The notes: generated from the letters alone by a model not told the origin. A DNA stretch of 64,000 bases from Sulfitobacter delicatus (GCF_900102535.1 NZ_FNBP01000002.1:310001-374000); one strand, 5' to 3'. Positions 38,390 to 47,519 are shown, numbered from the stretch's first letter. Made by a program: numbers and translations.

Positions 38390-39079
38390 ATGAAAATCGG
38401 CATATTGCAAACCGGCCATTCGCCTGACAATTTCCGCAAGGAGTTGGGCGACTATGGCGAAATGTTCACCAAACTGCTCGACGGCCACGGTTTCGACTTC
38501 GAGATCTTCTCGGTCGTCGACGGCATCTTGCCCGAGGCGGTGACCCAAGCAGACGGCTGGCTCATCACCGGCTCGAAACATGGCGCTTATGAGGACCACG
38601 ACTGGATCCCCCCGCTTGAGGATTTCATCCGCGACACCTATGCCGAAGGCCGCCCGATGGTGGGCATCTGCTTTGGCCACCAGATCATCGCGCAGGCGCT
38701 TGGCGGGCGGGTCGAGAAATTCGCCAACGGCTGGTCCATCGGACGCACCGAATATGACATGGAGGGCGAAAAGCTTGCCCTCAATGCCTGGCATCAGGAC
38801 CAGATTGTCGAACTGCCCGAAGGGGCCGAGGTGGTGGCCTCATCCGACTTCTGCGCCTATGCCGCGCTCGCCTATGACAATCGCATCTGGACGGTGCAGC
38901 CGCACCCCGAGTTTGGCCATGACTTCATCGACGGTCTGATCCGCACCCGGGGCAAAGGCGTGGTGCCGGACCACCAGTTGGAACAGGCCAGCGCCGCACT
39001 TGGCGGGCCGATTGATAACGACAAGATCGCCGACAAAATGGCGACATTCTTCAAAGAAAACAGGAAAGAGAGGGCCTGA
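38390..39079 (+). CDS. Class I glutamine amidotransferase / gamma-glutamyl hydrolase-like
   Basis: This 229-residue stand-alone class I amidotransferase has its nucleophile Cys94 in MVGICFGHQIIAQALGG and the His-x-Glu pair in VQPHPEFGHDF; WLITGSKHGAYE forms the oxyanion strand. It may release ammonia from glutamine, or hydrolyse a gamma-glutamyl amide as PuuD does. Sitting between two gamma-glutamyl ligases favours the second, but PuuD belongs to another branch, so this is inference. Its stop shares one base with the next start (TGATG). Confidence 0.87.
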   Translation: MKIGILQTGHSPDNFRKELGDYGEMFTKLLDGHGFDFEIFSVVDGILPEAVTQADGWLITGSKHGAYEDHDWIPPLEDFIRDTYAEGRPMVGICFGHQIIAQALGGRVEKFANGWSIGRTEYDMEGEKLALNAWHQDQIVELPEGAEVVASSDFCAYAALAYDNRIWTVQPHPEFGHDFIDGLIRTRGKGVVPDHQLEQASAALGGPIDNDKIADKMATFFKENRKERA

Positions 39080-40440
39080 TGGCCAACGAATGGACAGAAG
39101 GGCTTCCCGAAGCGGCGCGCGCCTATCTTGAGGGCCGCAGGCTCGACGAAGTCGAATGTATCATCCCCGACCTGCCCGGCATCGCACGGGGCAAGGCGGT
39201 GCCCGCCTCCAAATTCGCGCGGCAGGATTACTTCCACCTGCCCGACAGCATTTTCTACCAGACCATCACCGGCGAATGGGGTGAGGCCGCGGGCGACGAT
39301 GGTTTCATCGAAAAAGACATGATCCTGCGTCCGGACATGAGCACCGCCACCGCCGCGCCTTGGACGGGCGACTGGACCTTGCAGGTGATCCACGACGCCT
39401 TTGACCGAAACAATGAGCCGGTGCCCTACTCCCCGCGCAACGTGCTGAAACGCGTGGTGCAGCTTTACCGCGATCAGGGGTGGGAGCCGGTGGTGGCGCC
39501 GGAGATGGAGTTCTTCCTCGTGGCCCGCAACATTGATCCGGCCAAGGAAATTCAGCCGATGATGGGCCGCTCTGGTCGCCCCGCCGCCGCACGTCAGGCC
39601 TATTCGATGACCGCCGTGGATGAATTCGGCCCGGTGATCGATGACATCTATGACTTTGCCGAAGCACAGGGCTTCGAGATCGACGGCATTACCCAAGAGG
39701 GCGGCGCGGGTCAGCTTGAGATCAACCTGCAACATGGCGATCCGGTGAAGCTGGCGGATGAGGTCTTCTACTTCAAACGCCTGATCCGCGAAGCCGCAAT
39801 GCGCCATGAATGCTACGCGACCTTCATGGCCAAACCCATCGCCGACGAGCCGGGCAGCGCCATGCACATCCACCATTCGGTGCTGGATACGACAACGGGC
39901 GAGAATATCTTTGCGGGCGAAGAAGGGTCCGAAACCGACGCCTTCATGCATTTCATTGCTGGATTGCAGAACCACATGCCAAGCGCGCTCGCGGTGATTG
40001 CGCCCTACGTGAACTCCTACCGCCGCTACGTCAAAGACCACGCCGCGCCGATCAACCTCGAATGGGGCCGTGACAACCGCACCACGGGTATCCGGGTGCC
40101 GCTTTCGGGGCCGAAATCGCGTCGCGTGGAGAACCGTCTCGCTGGGATGGACTGCAACCCGTACCTCGGGATCGCCGCCAGCCTCGCCTGCGGCTACCTT
40201 GGCCTGATGGAGAAGAAAGCCCCCTCGGCCGAGTTCAAGGGCGATGCCTATGAGGGCGAAGGCGACATCCCCCGCGTGCTCGGCCAAGCGCTTGATGTCT
40301 TTGAAGAAGCAAATGACCTGCATGAGGTGCTCGGCCCAAATTTCGCCCGAGTCTACTCTATAGTGAAACGTGCAGAATATGATGAGTTCCTACAGGTCAT
40401 TTCGCCTTGGGAACGTGAACATCTGCTGATGAACGTTTGA
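39079..40440 (+). CDS. puuA: Glutamine-synthetase family ligase (PuuA-like), copy 2
   Basis: This 453-residue protein has full glutamine synthetase motifs: VECIIPDLPGIARGKAVPASKF, VVAPEMEFFLVAR, EGGAGQLEINLQHG, TFMAKPIADEPGSAMHIHHSV and the Arg-flap NRTTGIRVPLSGPKSRRVENR. IPDLPGIARGK near the start is the hallmark of gamma-glutamylputrescine synthetase-like proteins. It is about one third identical by eye with copy 1, so the pair may act on different amines or form a mixed assembly. It is coupled to the amidotransferase upstream and lies 15 bases before the PuuB-like oxidase. Confidence 0.88.
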   Translation: MANEWTEGLPEAARAYLEGRRLDEVECIIPDLPGIARGKAVPASKFARQDYFHLPDSIFYQTITGEWGEAAGDDGFIEKDMILRPDMSTATAAPWTGDWTLQVIHDAFDRNNEPVPYSPRNVLKRVVQLYRDQGWEPVVAPEMEFFLVARNIDPAKEIQPMMGRSGRPAAARQAYSMTAVDEFGPVIDDIYDFAEAQGFEIDGITQEGGAGQLEINLQHGDPVKLADEVFYFKRLIREAAMRHECYATFMAKPIADEPGSAMHIHHSVLDTTTGENIFAGEEGSETDAFMHFIAGLQNHMPSALAVIAPYVNSYRRYVKDHAAPINLEWGRDNRTTGIRVPLSGPKSRRVENRLAGMDCNPYLGIAASLACGYLGLMEKKAPSAEFKGDAYEGEGDIPRVLGQALDVFEEANDLHEVLGPNFARVYSIVKRAEYDEFLQVISPWEREHLLMNV

Positions 40441-40455
40441 CCCTCGGAGGCCCAT

Positions 40456-41760
40456 GTGAACCTGCTTTACGCCAATGATGCCCCTGGCCAATACCCGGCC
40501 AGCTGGTACGCCGCGACCGCCACCCCGCATGAGGCCTACCCTCCGCTGCAAGGCGATGTGAAGGCCGATGTCTGCGTCGTGGGCGGCGGTTATACCGGCC
40601 TGTCGGCGGCGCTGCATTTGGCCGAAGCCGGGCGCGATGTGGTGCTGATTGACGCACAGCGGGTGGGCTTTGGCGCCTCCGGGCGCAATGGCGGGCAGCT
40701 TGGCTCGGGCCAGCGCGTGGAGCAGGATGCGCTGGAAAAGATGCTGCGCCCCGAACATGCGGCGCGGCTTTGGGACATGGGCGAAGAAGCCAAGGCACTG
40801 GTCAAAGAGCTGATCCAGAAGCACAACATCGATTGTCACCTGAAGCCTGGCGTGGCTTGGACAGGGTCTACCGATGCACAGGTACGGCATCTGCACGACT
40901 ACGCAGAGCATCTGCAGAAACACTACGGCTATGACGAGATCACGGCGCTCGACCATGAAGCGCTGCAATCCGTCTGCCGCTCGCCCGACTACAAGGGTGG
41001 TCTCCTCGACATGGGCGCGGCGCATCTGCACCCGCTGAACTATGCGCTTGGCCTTGCCCGCGCGGCGGCAGAGGCCGGTGTGCGGATCCATGAGGCCAGC
41101 CCCGCGCATAACATCGTTGAAGGCAAGCGCCCACTGGTGCAGACCTCCGTCGGCAGTGTGAGCGCTGAGCATGTTGTCTTGGCCTGCAATGGCTACCTTG
41201 GCACCCTGAACGGCGAAGTGGCGGCAAAGGTCATGCCGATCAACAATTTCATCGCTGCGACCGAACCGCTTGGCGAGCGTGTGAAAGACGTGCTGCCGCG
41301 TGATGTGGCCGTGGCCGACAGCCGCTTTGTCGTCAATTATTTCCGTCTGTCGCATGACGGACGGCTGCTCTTTGGCGGCGGCGAAAGCTACGGCTACCGC
41401 TTCCCGCAAGACATCGCTGCCAAGGTGCGCAAGCCGATGTCGCAGGTCTTTCCGCAGTTGAAGGACGTACAGATCGACTATGCATGGGGCGGCACCTTGG
41501 GCATCACCATGAAACGCCTGCCCTATGTGGCGCGGGTTGCACCAAATATCCTCTCCGCTTCAGGTTACTCCGGCCACGGCGTCGGCACCGCGACCCACGC
41601 GGGCTACCTCATGGCCAAGGCGATTGAGGGCGAGACCGACGGGTTCGACACGATGGCCGCGATCCCCGCCACACCCTTCCCCGGCGGCCCCTCCATGCGC
41701 AGCCCGCTGCTGGCGCTGGCGATGCTCTGGTACGCAACGCGGGACCGTCTCGGGCTCTAA
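40456..41760 (+). CDS. puuB: FAD-dependent oxidoreductase, gamma-glutamylputrescine oxidoreductase-like
   Basis: This 434-residue flavoenzyme of the DAO family has its dinucleotide motif in ADVCVVGGGYTGLSAALHLAEAG (about 36-58), GFGASGRNGGQLGSGQR just after, and YSGHGVGTATHAGYLMAKA in the C-terminal FAD-binding part. These match PuuB, which oxidises gamma-glutamylputrescine. The start is GTG at 40456 with CGGAGG five bases upstream; an overlapping ATG at 40454 is followed at once by a stop. It is cytoplasmic, and peroxide production is expected. Confidence 0.9.
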   Translation: MNLLYANDAPGQYPASWYAATATPHEAYPPLQGDVKADVCVVGGGYTGLSAALHLAEAGRDVVLIDAQRVGFGASGRNGGQLGSGQRVEQDALEKMLRPEHAARLWDMGEEAKALVKELIQKHNIDCHLKPGVAWTGSTDAQVRHLHDYAEHLQKHYGYDEITALDHEALQSVCRSPDYKGGLLDMGAAHLHPLNYALGLARAAAEAGVRIHEASPAHNIVEGKRPLVQTSVGSVSAEHVVLACNGYLGTLNGEVAAKVMPINNFIAATEPLGERVKDVLPRDVAVADSRFVVNYFRLSHDGRLLFGGGESYGYRFPQDIAAKVRKPMSQVFPQLKDVQIDYAWGGTLGITMKRLPYVARVAPNILSASGYSGHGVGTATHAGYLMAKAIEGETDGFDTMAAIPATPFPGGPSMRSPLLALAMLWYATRDRLGL

Positions 41761-41836
41761 TCCCAACGCGAAATCGCTTGGTGCGCCGCTTTGATTGTTT
41801 TACAATTCTGGAAACCACTATTCAGGATTTTGAAAT

Positions 41837-43015
41837 ATGGCACTGCCCGACATGCATAAGGCCGAACCGATCCCCGCTGAGGCCGAAGCCGCCATTGCGG
41901 ACCTGCTGCAAAGCGGCGACCTGTTCCGCTACACCGCCGCGAAGGACGCGCCAGTGTCGCTGCTTGAGGACGAGTTTGCCCGAATGATGGGCAGCAAATA
42001 CGCGCTAGCGGTGTCTTCCTGCTCTGCCGCGCTGTTCCTGTCGCTGCTGGCGCTGGACCTGCCGAAAGACGCGCGGGTGCTGATTCCGGGCTTCACATTT
42101 GCGGCCGTGCCCTCCGCGGTGATCCACGCAGGCTGCAAACCGGTACTCTGCGAAGTCGGCGAAAATTACCGCGTTGACCTGAAAGACTTTGCGGCCAAAC
42201 TGCCGGGTGTCGAGGCCGTCATCATCAGCCATATGCGCGGGCATACGTCGGACATGAACGCAATCATGACGCTCTGCCGCGACGCGGGCGTGCCGGTGAT
42301 CGAAGACGCCGCCCATTCGCTCGGCACGCTTTGGCACGGGCGCAAGATCGGTACGATTGGCGATATCGGTTGTTTTTCCTTCCAGTCCTACAAGATGATC
42401 AACGCGGGCGAAGGCGGCATCTTGATAACCGACGACGCTGATCTGGTGGCCCGGGCGATTATCATGTCGGGCGCCTATGAGCACAATTGGAAGAAACACA
42501 GTGCCCTGCAGGACAGCTTTGCCAAATGGCAGAACAAGCTGCCGCTTTACAATCTTCGCATGTCGAACTTGTCTGCCGCAATCATCCGCCCGCAACTGCC
42601 GCATCTGCCGCGCCGCGTCGCAGATGGGCTGCGCAATCACGATCACATGGCCGCACGGCTCTCGGCCTCGCCCCTGATCGACGTGCCCGCCCCCCTGCCC
42701 GGAGAGACCCGTGCGCCGGATTCGATCCAGTTCAATCTGGTTGGCCTGTCAGACGCGACGATCCGCGCCTTTGCCGAAGCGGCTGCGGTCGCGGGTGTGA
42801 AAGTGCAGGTCTTTGGTCAAAGCACCGACAACGCGCGCGCTTTTTGGAACTGGCAGTTTATCGAAGACCTACCGGACCTGCCGCGCACCCGCGCCATGCT
42901 GATGCGCGCCTGTGATGTGCGCCTGCCTGTGCAGTTGACGCCTAAGGAGATCGACGCGGTGGCGGATGTGATTTTGCAGGTATTGGCCGAGGTTTCTGAG
43001 GCCAAAGCAGCCTAA
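41837..43015 (+). CDS. DegT/DnrJ/EryC1/StrS family PLP aminotransferase
   Basis: This 392-residue protein has a type I PLP fold with the Schiff-base Lys186 in FSFQSYKMINAGEGG and the cofactor Asp in VIEDAAHSLG. LIPGFTFAAVPSAVIHAG is the usual phosphate-binding strand. The family acts mainly on nucleotide-linked keto-sugars, but several members act on other ketones. No sugar-nucleotide genes lie beside it, and a place in the amine pathway is possible. A palindromic terminator follows its stop. Confidence 0.9.
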   Translation: MALPDMHKAEPIPAEAEAAIADLLQSGDLFRYTAAKDAPVSLLEDEFARMMGSKYALAVSSCSAALFLSLLALDLPKDARVLIPGFTFAAVPSAVIHAGCKPVLCEVGENYRVDLKDFAAKLPGVEAVIISHMRGHTSDMNAIMTLCRDAGVPVIEDAAHSLGTLWHGRKIGTIGDIGCFSFQSYKMINAGEGGILITDDADLVARAIIMSGAYEHNWKKHSALQDSFAKWQNKLPLYNLRMSNLSAAIIRPQLPHLPRRVADGLRNHDHMAARLSASPLIDVPAPLPGETRAPDSIQFNLVGLSDATIRAFAEAAAVAGVKVQVFGQSTDNARAFWNWQFIEDLPDLPRTRAMLMRACDVRLPVQLTPKEIDAVADVILQVLAEVSEAKAA

Positions 43016-43030
43016 TCTTTTCAAAGAATT

Positions 43031-43051
43031 GAGGGGGCCCTTGGCCCCCTC
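43031..43051 (+). terminator. Hairpin terminator between convergent DegT gene and phaR
   Basis: A perfect 9-bp stem GAGGGGGCC/GGCCCCCTC with a three-base loop lies 15 bases after the aminotransferase stop. The T-tract is weak in the plus direction. Confidence 0.6.
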
Positions 43052-43064
43052 AAACTCCCCCGCA

Positions 43065-43085
43065 AGTATTTTTGGCCAAAAAGAG
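43065..43085. terminator. AAGTATTTTTGGCCAAAAAGA intergenic motif / bidirectional T-A palindrome
   Basis: The perfect palindrome TTTTTGGCCAAAAA (43069-43082) sits directly 3' of phaR. A close relative, AAGTATTTAGAGCCAAAAAG at 26968-26987, sits directly 3' of the nitrile hydratase operon in the same orientation. Both follow leftward genes, which suggests a recurrent terminator-like element. Confidence 0.45.
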
Positions 43086-43092
43086 GGGAGGT

Positions 43093-43641
43093 TCAGCTCA
43101 TTTTCGAGAGCTTGTCCTGCAATTCGGCCAATTGCTTTTTGATTGCGTCGAGGTCATCGCCCTTTTCAGGCTGTGACTGGGATTTATCGGGCGAGGTGGA
43201 TTTGGCCCAACCGCCGGTCATCGCTTTCATAAAGGCTTCTTGCTGCGCTTGCATCGCTTCCATGCCGGGCATCTTGGCCATCGGGTTCATGGCGCTCATG
43301 TTCTCGACAACCTTGCTCTGGCCATCGCGCAGCATGTCAAAAGACGCCTGCAGGAACTGTGGCACAACTGAAACATTGCCGGACATATAGCTGCGCACGA
43401 GGTCGGTGAGCACATCAACCGGCAGTACGGCTTCCCCGCGGCTTTCGTGTTCAGCGATGATTTGCAACAGATATTGACGGGTCAGGTCGTCGCCGGACTT
43501 CAGATCGACAATCTGCACTTCGCGGCCATCGCGGATGAAACCGGCGATGTCTTCCAGCGTGACATAGTCGCTGGTTTCGGTGTTGTAGAGCCTGCGGCTG
43601 GCATAGCGTTTGATGAGCAAGGGCTTCGGTTTTTCCGCCAC
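43093..43641 (-). CDS. phaR: Polyhydroxyalkanoate synthesis repressor PhaR
   Basis: This 182-residue regulator couples polymer presence to phasin expression: it binds DNA when free and is titrated by PHB granules. The N-terminal PHB/PHA accumulation regulator DNA-binding domain reads LLIKRYASRRLYNTETSDYV and the adjoining accumulation domain DLLRQYL-like DLTRQYLLQIIAEHE. The C-terminal tail is a charged coiled coil (DAIKKQLAELQDKLSKM). The start is GTG 43641, with GGGAGGA five to six bases upstream. Its likely operator is upstream of phaP. Confidence 0.94.
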   Translation of the reverse strand: MAEKPKPLLIKRYASRRLYNTETSDYVTLEDIAGFIRDGREVQIVDLKSGDDLTRQYLLQIIAEHESRGEAVLPVDVLTDLVRSYMSGNVSVVPQFLQASFDMLRDGQSKVVENMSAMNPMAKMPGMEAMQAQQEAFMKAMTGGWAKSTSPDKSQSQPEKGDDLDAIKKQLAELQDKLSKMS

Positions 43642-43713
43642 GATATTCCTCCCGGCCAGTGGTGCTGCGCCGCAGCTTAGGACAGGGATCGGCAAATAGA
43701 AAGGGCGCATGAC

Positions 43714-43750
43714 AAAAGGGGCAGGCCCATTCGGACCCGCCCCTCTTTTA
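43714..43750 (-). terminator. Rho-independent terminator after phaP
   Basis: On the minus strand the arms GGGGCGGGTCC and GGGCCTGCCCC (43743-43733 and 43728-43718) pair over nearly all their length, and TTTT follows. It is placed to end phasin transcription before phaR. Confidence 0.75.
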
Positions 43751-43784
43751 ATTTAGAACCATCGCGGCTGCGCCGCGTGGCGGC

Positions 43785-44228
43785 TTACTTGGAAGCAGGT
43801 TTCTGCGTCGCGGCCTGTGCCTTTTCGGCAGTCTTGGTCGCGGCTGCGGTTGCTTCGGTCTGCATGTCTTTGCCTGCGGCCATCATCAGCTCAACAGTGT
43901 CCATCTGAACCTTTTTCGCAACTTCAGCGAAAGCGGCCATGTGCTCGGCAGCGGCTTCTGCGGAAGCGGAAGCGAACTCGGTCATCGCTTTGGCGTAGTC
44001 GGTTGGCTCGTTCTTGGCTGCTGTCATCGCTGTGAGGCGTGTCAGCGTGTCTTTGGTCCAAGCCGAGGAGATGTCGGCGGATTTGTCAGCCGCGTCGAAA
44101 GCAACGCTCGACAGCTTCTCGTTCAGAGTTGCTGTGTTTTTGAATGCGTCTTTCATAGCGGAGTTATCCATCGGGAAAGCGCCCAGGACGTCTTTGAACA
44201 TCGCGGTCATATCAGGTGTGTTGGTCAT
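43785..44228 (-). CDS. phaP: Phasin (PHB granule-associated protein)
   Basis: This 147-residue helical amphipathic protein coats PHB granules. It is rich in Ala, Lys, Met and Thr (AEHMAAFAEVAKKVQMDTVELM; the tail is AAATKTAEKAQAATQKP-like), as in other alphaproteobacterial phasins of the TIGR01841 type. I chose the ATG at 44228 because AAAGGA precedes it and a promoter lies just upstream; longer frames would read through that promoter. It is expected to be strongly expressed and repressed by PhaR when no polymer is present. Confidence 0.9.
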   Translation of the reverse strand: MTNTPDMTAMFKDVLGAFPMDNSAMKDAFKNTATLNEKLSSVAFDAADKSADISSAWTKDTLTRLTAMTAAKNEPTDYAKAMTEFASASAEAAAEHMAAFAEVAKKVQMDTVELMMAAGKDMQTEATAAATKTAEKAQAATQKPASK

Positions 44229-44297
44229 TTCTCTATCCTTTGTTACTGCATTTGCAGGGGAGCGGGAGAAGGACCCACTCGTTTCGCGTCTGACCAC

Positions 44298-44346
44298 AAT
44301 ATAGATGCCGCATCGCAGCATTTCAAGGTTTTTTTCTGCATTGCAG
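44298..44346 (-). promoter_or_regulatory. phaP promoter with PhaR operator-like TGC/GCA repeats
   Basis: Read on the minus strand, TTGAAA (44326-44321) and TATATT (44303-44298) are 17 bases apart, each matching the sigma-70 consensus at five of six positions. Between them lies a TGC/GCA-rich stretch, and 10 bases upstream of the -35 is a perfect dyad CTGCA-A-TGCAG (44346-44336). PhaR of Paracoccus is known to bind TGC-rich dyads, so repression by PhaR is likely. Confidence 0.75.
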
Positions 44347-44381
44347 CATAAACCTTTACTCACCAAAAATGTGCTGCTAGA

Positions 44382-46187
44382 TCAACCGCTTGCCTTGCGC
44401 GCAACATACTCCCCTGGCGCGTCTGCCAAGATTTCACGCCCGCCGTCACCGGGGAATCGAGCCGGCACTTGCGCTCCCGCACGCTTCTTCAGCCACTTGC
44501 CCCAACGCGGCCACCAGGAGCCTTCGTGGAACTTGGCGGCCTCCAGCCATGCTGCATGGTCCTGCGCCAGATCGCCGTTCACGTAGTGCCCGTATTTGTT
44601 CCGGGTCGGCGGATTGACGATGCCGGCGATATGGCCGGATTGGGTCATGATAAAGGTCTTGTCGTCCGACCCCATCTTCTGCACCCCGCAGAAGCAGTCT
44701 TTCCATGGGGCGATGTGATCGGTCTCACAGGCCACGGCGCAGAGCGGTACATCGATGTCGCCCAATTCCAGATGATGACCGAGCAGGTCAAAGCCGCCCT
44801 CGGCCAGCTCATTGCGCTGACAAAGCCCGCGCAGATACTCCATCGCCATGCGCCCCGGCAGGTTGGCCCCGTCCCCGTTCCAATAGAGCAGATCGAAGGC
44901 CGGCGGGGTTTCCCCCATCATATAGCTGCGCACCGCAGGGCCGTAGACGAGGTCATGCGAGCGCAGGAAGGAAAAGGTTCGCGCCATGACCACCGACGGC
45001 AGGATGCCCTTGTCCGCCGTTTCGGCCTCAATCCCGTCAATAAAGTCATTGGTGAGGAAGGGCTGGAATTCGCCTTGATCGGAGAAATCAGTGAGCGCGG
45101 TAAAGAAGGTTGCGGATTTGATCGACGTATCGCCGCGTTGTTTGAGCAGCGACAGAGTTAGCGCCAGCGTCGTCCCTGCGATGCAATAGCCCACAACGTT
45201 GACACGTTTTTCATGGGTAATCGCCTTCACCTCTTCGATCGCGGCGAGATAACCCTCTTCGACGTACTCCTCCATGCCGACATCGGCATAGCTGGCGTCC
45301 GGGTTGATCCATGACACCACAAACAGGGTGTGACCTTGATCGACCAGCCATTTCACGAGGCTGTTCTGAGGTTTGAGATCGAGAATGTAGTATTTGTTGA
45401 TCCAAGGCGGGAAGATCAGCAGCGGGGTCTTATGAACTTCATCCGTGCTGGGCGTGTATTGGATCAACTCGAACATGCGGTTGCGGAATACCACTTTGCC
45501 CGGCGTGGTGGCGATGTTGCGGCCCAGTTCGAACGCACTGTCGTCTGCCAGTTTGACCACCAACTCACCATTGTTAGCCTCAAGGTCAGAGATCATATTC
45601 TCCAAGCCTTTGACGAGGCTTTCGCCCTCTGTCTCTACCGCACGTTCCAGCGCGTCCGGATTGGTGGCGAGAAAGTTTGTTGGCGACATCATCGCGATGA
45701 TCTGTTGAGTGAAATAGACCAACCGGTTCTTCTCAGCCGGGTCCATGTCAGCGGCGTCTTCCACCGCCTGGCGCAGGGCCTCTGCGTTGATGAGGTATTG
45801 TTGCTTGATGAAGCTGAAATAAGGGTGCGTCTGCCACAGCGGATTGGCAAAACGCTTGTCTTGGGGCGCCTCATCCTGCGGTGCGGCGAAATCGCCCTTA
45901 GCCAGCGCCTGCTGTGTTTCCACGAAATGGGTGACCGATTTGGCCCAATAGCCCATCTGATGCTCCATCAGACGCGCAGGGTTGGTCATCGCCTCAGACC
46001 AATAGGACTGTGCTGCCTTTGCAAACAGCTCCTGATTGGGCGCATCGAGCGCCGGCTGATGCCCTTTACGTGAGGTCAACACACGCGTCAGCCGCTCGGT
46101 TAACTCCTCAACTTTCTTCAAGTTTTGCGCCATTCGCGTCAGCGCAGCCGCCTCCGTAGGATCTGAAGTGGTGGATTCTGTTGTCAT
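44382..46187 (-). CDS. phaC: Class I poly(3-hydroxyalkanoate) synthase
   Basis: This 601-residue enzyme polymerises (R)-3-hydroxyacyl-CoA to PHB at the granule surface. The lipase-like box GYCIAG contains the nucleophile Cys335. The N-terminal PhaC_N region includes FQ-like FFLATNPDALERAV, here NFLATNPDAL, and FPPWINKYYILDL. FVVSWINPD and the late TQSGHIAGIVNPP, with the catalytic His in its GH, are standard. Length is typical for class I (about 590-600). A purine-rich site GGAGG precedes the ATG. It is divergent from phaZ with only 49 bases between the starts. Confidence 0.96.
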   Translation of the reverse strand: MTTESTTSDPTEAAALTRMAQNLKKVEELTERLTRVLTSRKGHQPALDAPNQELFAKAAQSYWSEAMTNPARLMEHQMGYWAKSVTHFVETQQALAKGDFAAPQDEAPQDKRFANPLWQTHPYFSFIKQQYLINAEALRQAVEDAADMDPAEKNRLVYFTQQIIAMMSPTNFLATNPDALERAVETEGESLVKGLENMISDLEANNGELVVKLADDSAFELGRNIATTPGKVVFRNRMFELIQYTPSTDEVHKTPLLIFPPWINKYYILDLKPQNSLVKWLVDQGHTLFVVSWINPDASYADVGMEEYVEEGYLAAIEEVKAITHEKRVNVVGYCIAGTTLALTLSLLKQRGDTSIKSATFFTALTDFSDQGEFQPFLTNDFIDGIEAETADKGILPSVVMARTFSFLRSHDLVYGPAVRSYMMGETPPAFDLLYWNGDGANLPGRMAMEYLRGLCQRNELAEGGFDLLGHHLELGDIDVPLCAVACETDHIAPWKDCFCGVQKMGSDDKTFIMTQSGHIAGIVNPPTRNKYGHYVNGDLAQDHAAWLEAAKFHEGSWWPRWGKWLKKRAGAQVPARFPGDGGREILADAPGEYVARKASG

Positions 46188-46236
46188 CTTAACCTTTACC
46201 TCCTATCTTCGCAGGTGCAGCATCAAGGAGCCCCCC

Positions 46237-47508
46237 ATGCGCTATATGGCCACCTACGACATGATGGAGTCCATTCGGAACACCAATCAATGGCTCGGCG
46301 CCTCTGCGCTTGCCATGGCATCCTACCCCGCTTTCTCCATGTTTCCAAACCCTGCGATGGAATGGCTCGCGGCTTGGGGCGAAGTGACCGAACGTAGCTT
46401 TGCCCGTATGGTCGCAAAGCCGGATTGGAACATCCCCCCGGTGGTCGGCCCTAACGGGCAGGACTGCCTTGTCAGCATCGAGCCGGTGCTCGAGCGTCCT
46501 TTTGGTGATCTGCTGCGGTTCACCGTGCAGGGGCGCAAAGACACAGGCCGCAAGGTTTTGCTGGTTGCACCGATGTCCGGTCACTATGCCACCCTCCTGC
46601 GGTCCACTGTGATCTCCCTGCTCCCTGATTGCGACGTCTATGTGACAGACTGGCATAACGCCCGCGATATTCCAGTTAGTGCAGGCAAATTCGATATCGA
46701 GGATTATACCCTCTATCTGGTTGATTTCATGCGCGAGCTTGGGCCCGACACCCATGTGATCGCAGTGTGCCAGCCCGCCCCTCTGGCGCTGGCCGCCACG
46801 GCCTATCTAGCCGAGGAAGACCCAGCCGCACAGCCCCGCAGCCTAACGCTGATCGGCGGTCCGATCGACCCGAATGCCGCGCCCACGGATGTGACGGACT
46901 TTGGTCATAGCGTCACCATGGGTCAGCTTGAGCAATTGATGATCCAGCGCGTCGGCTTCAAATACGCGGGCGTGGGCCGCAAGGTCTATCCCGGCCTGCT
47001 GCAGCTTGCGTCTTTCATCTCGATGAACAACGACACCCACCGCGATGCCTTCGCCAATCAGATCACCCGCGTGGCGCAAAAAGCGGCGCATGAGCACGAC
47101 AAGCACAATAAGTTCTACGATGAATACCTCTCCGTGATGGACATGCCGGCGGAGTTCTATCTTTCAACTGTAGAGCGCGTGTTCAAGGAGCGCGACATCG
47201 CGCGCAATGTCTTTACCGTGGCAGGCCGTCAGGTCGACATTGGCAAGATCACCACCGTGGCGGTCAAAACCGTTGAAGGCAGCAAGGATGACATCTCGGC
47301 CCCCGGTCAATGTATCGCGGCGCTGGATCTGCTCACCGGCCTGCCGGATTCCAAAAAGGCCAGCCACCTCGAAGACGGCGCGGGCCATTACGGTATTTTC
47401 GCAGGCAAAAGCTGGCGCAATAACATTCGACCGCTGGTGCTCGATTTCATCGACGCGAACAATGGTGACAGTAAACCTAAAGCGCAGCGCAAGACGGCCG
47501 CAGCCTAA
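46237..47508 (+). CDS. phaZ: Intracellular polyhydroxybutyrate depolymerase
   Basis: This 423-residue enzyme degrades native intracellular PHB granules. Its nucleophile is Cys178 in IAVCQPAPLAL, as in the Ralstonia PhaZ1 family, and VTDWHNARDIPVSAGKFDIEDYTLYL and HLEDGAGHYGIFAGKSWR (catalytic His region) are conserved. I chose the ATG at 46237 (MRYMATYDMM), with AAGGAG seven bases upstream. The divergent layout with phaC places synthesis and breakdown under one shared 49-base region, itself TGC/GCA-rich (GCAGGTGCAGCA) and possibly also read by PhaR. Confidence 0.95.
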   Translation: MRYMATYDMMESIRNTNQWLGASALAMASYPAFSMFPNPAMEWLAAWGEVTERSFARMVAKPDWNIPPVVGPNGQDCLVSIEPVLERPFGDLLRFTVQGRKDTGRKVLLVAPMSGHYATLLRSTVISLLPDCDVYVTDWHNARDIPVSAGKFDIEDYTLYLVDFMRELGPDTHVIAVCQPAPLALAATAYLAEEDPAAQPRSLTLIGGPIDPNAAPTDVTDFGHSVTMGQLEQLMIQRVGFKYAGVGRKVYPGLLQLASFISMNNDTHRDAFANQITRVAQKAAHEHDKHNKFYDEYLSVMDMPAEFYLSTVERVFKERDIARNVFTVAGRQVDIGKITTVAVKTVEGSKDDISAPGQCIAALDLLTGLPDSKKASHLEDGAGHYGIFAGKSWRNNIRPLVLDFIDANNGDSKPKAQRKTAAA

Positions 47509-47519
47509 GGCTGCGCCTT

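Noticed and set aside
38872..40323. Open frame antisense to the second glutamine-synthetase-like gene (483 codons)
   Set aside because: Same GC-driven shadow; the sense strand has full catalytic motifs.
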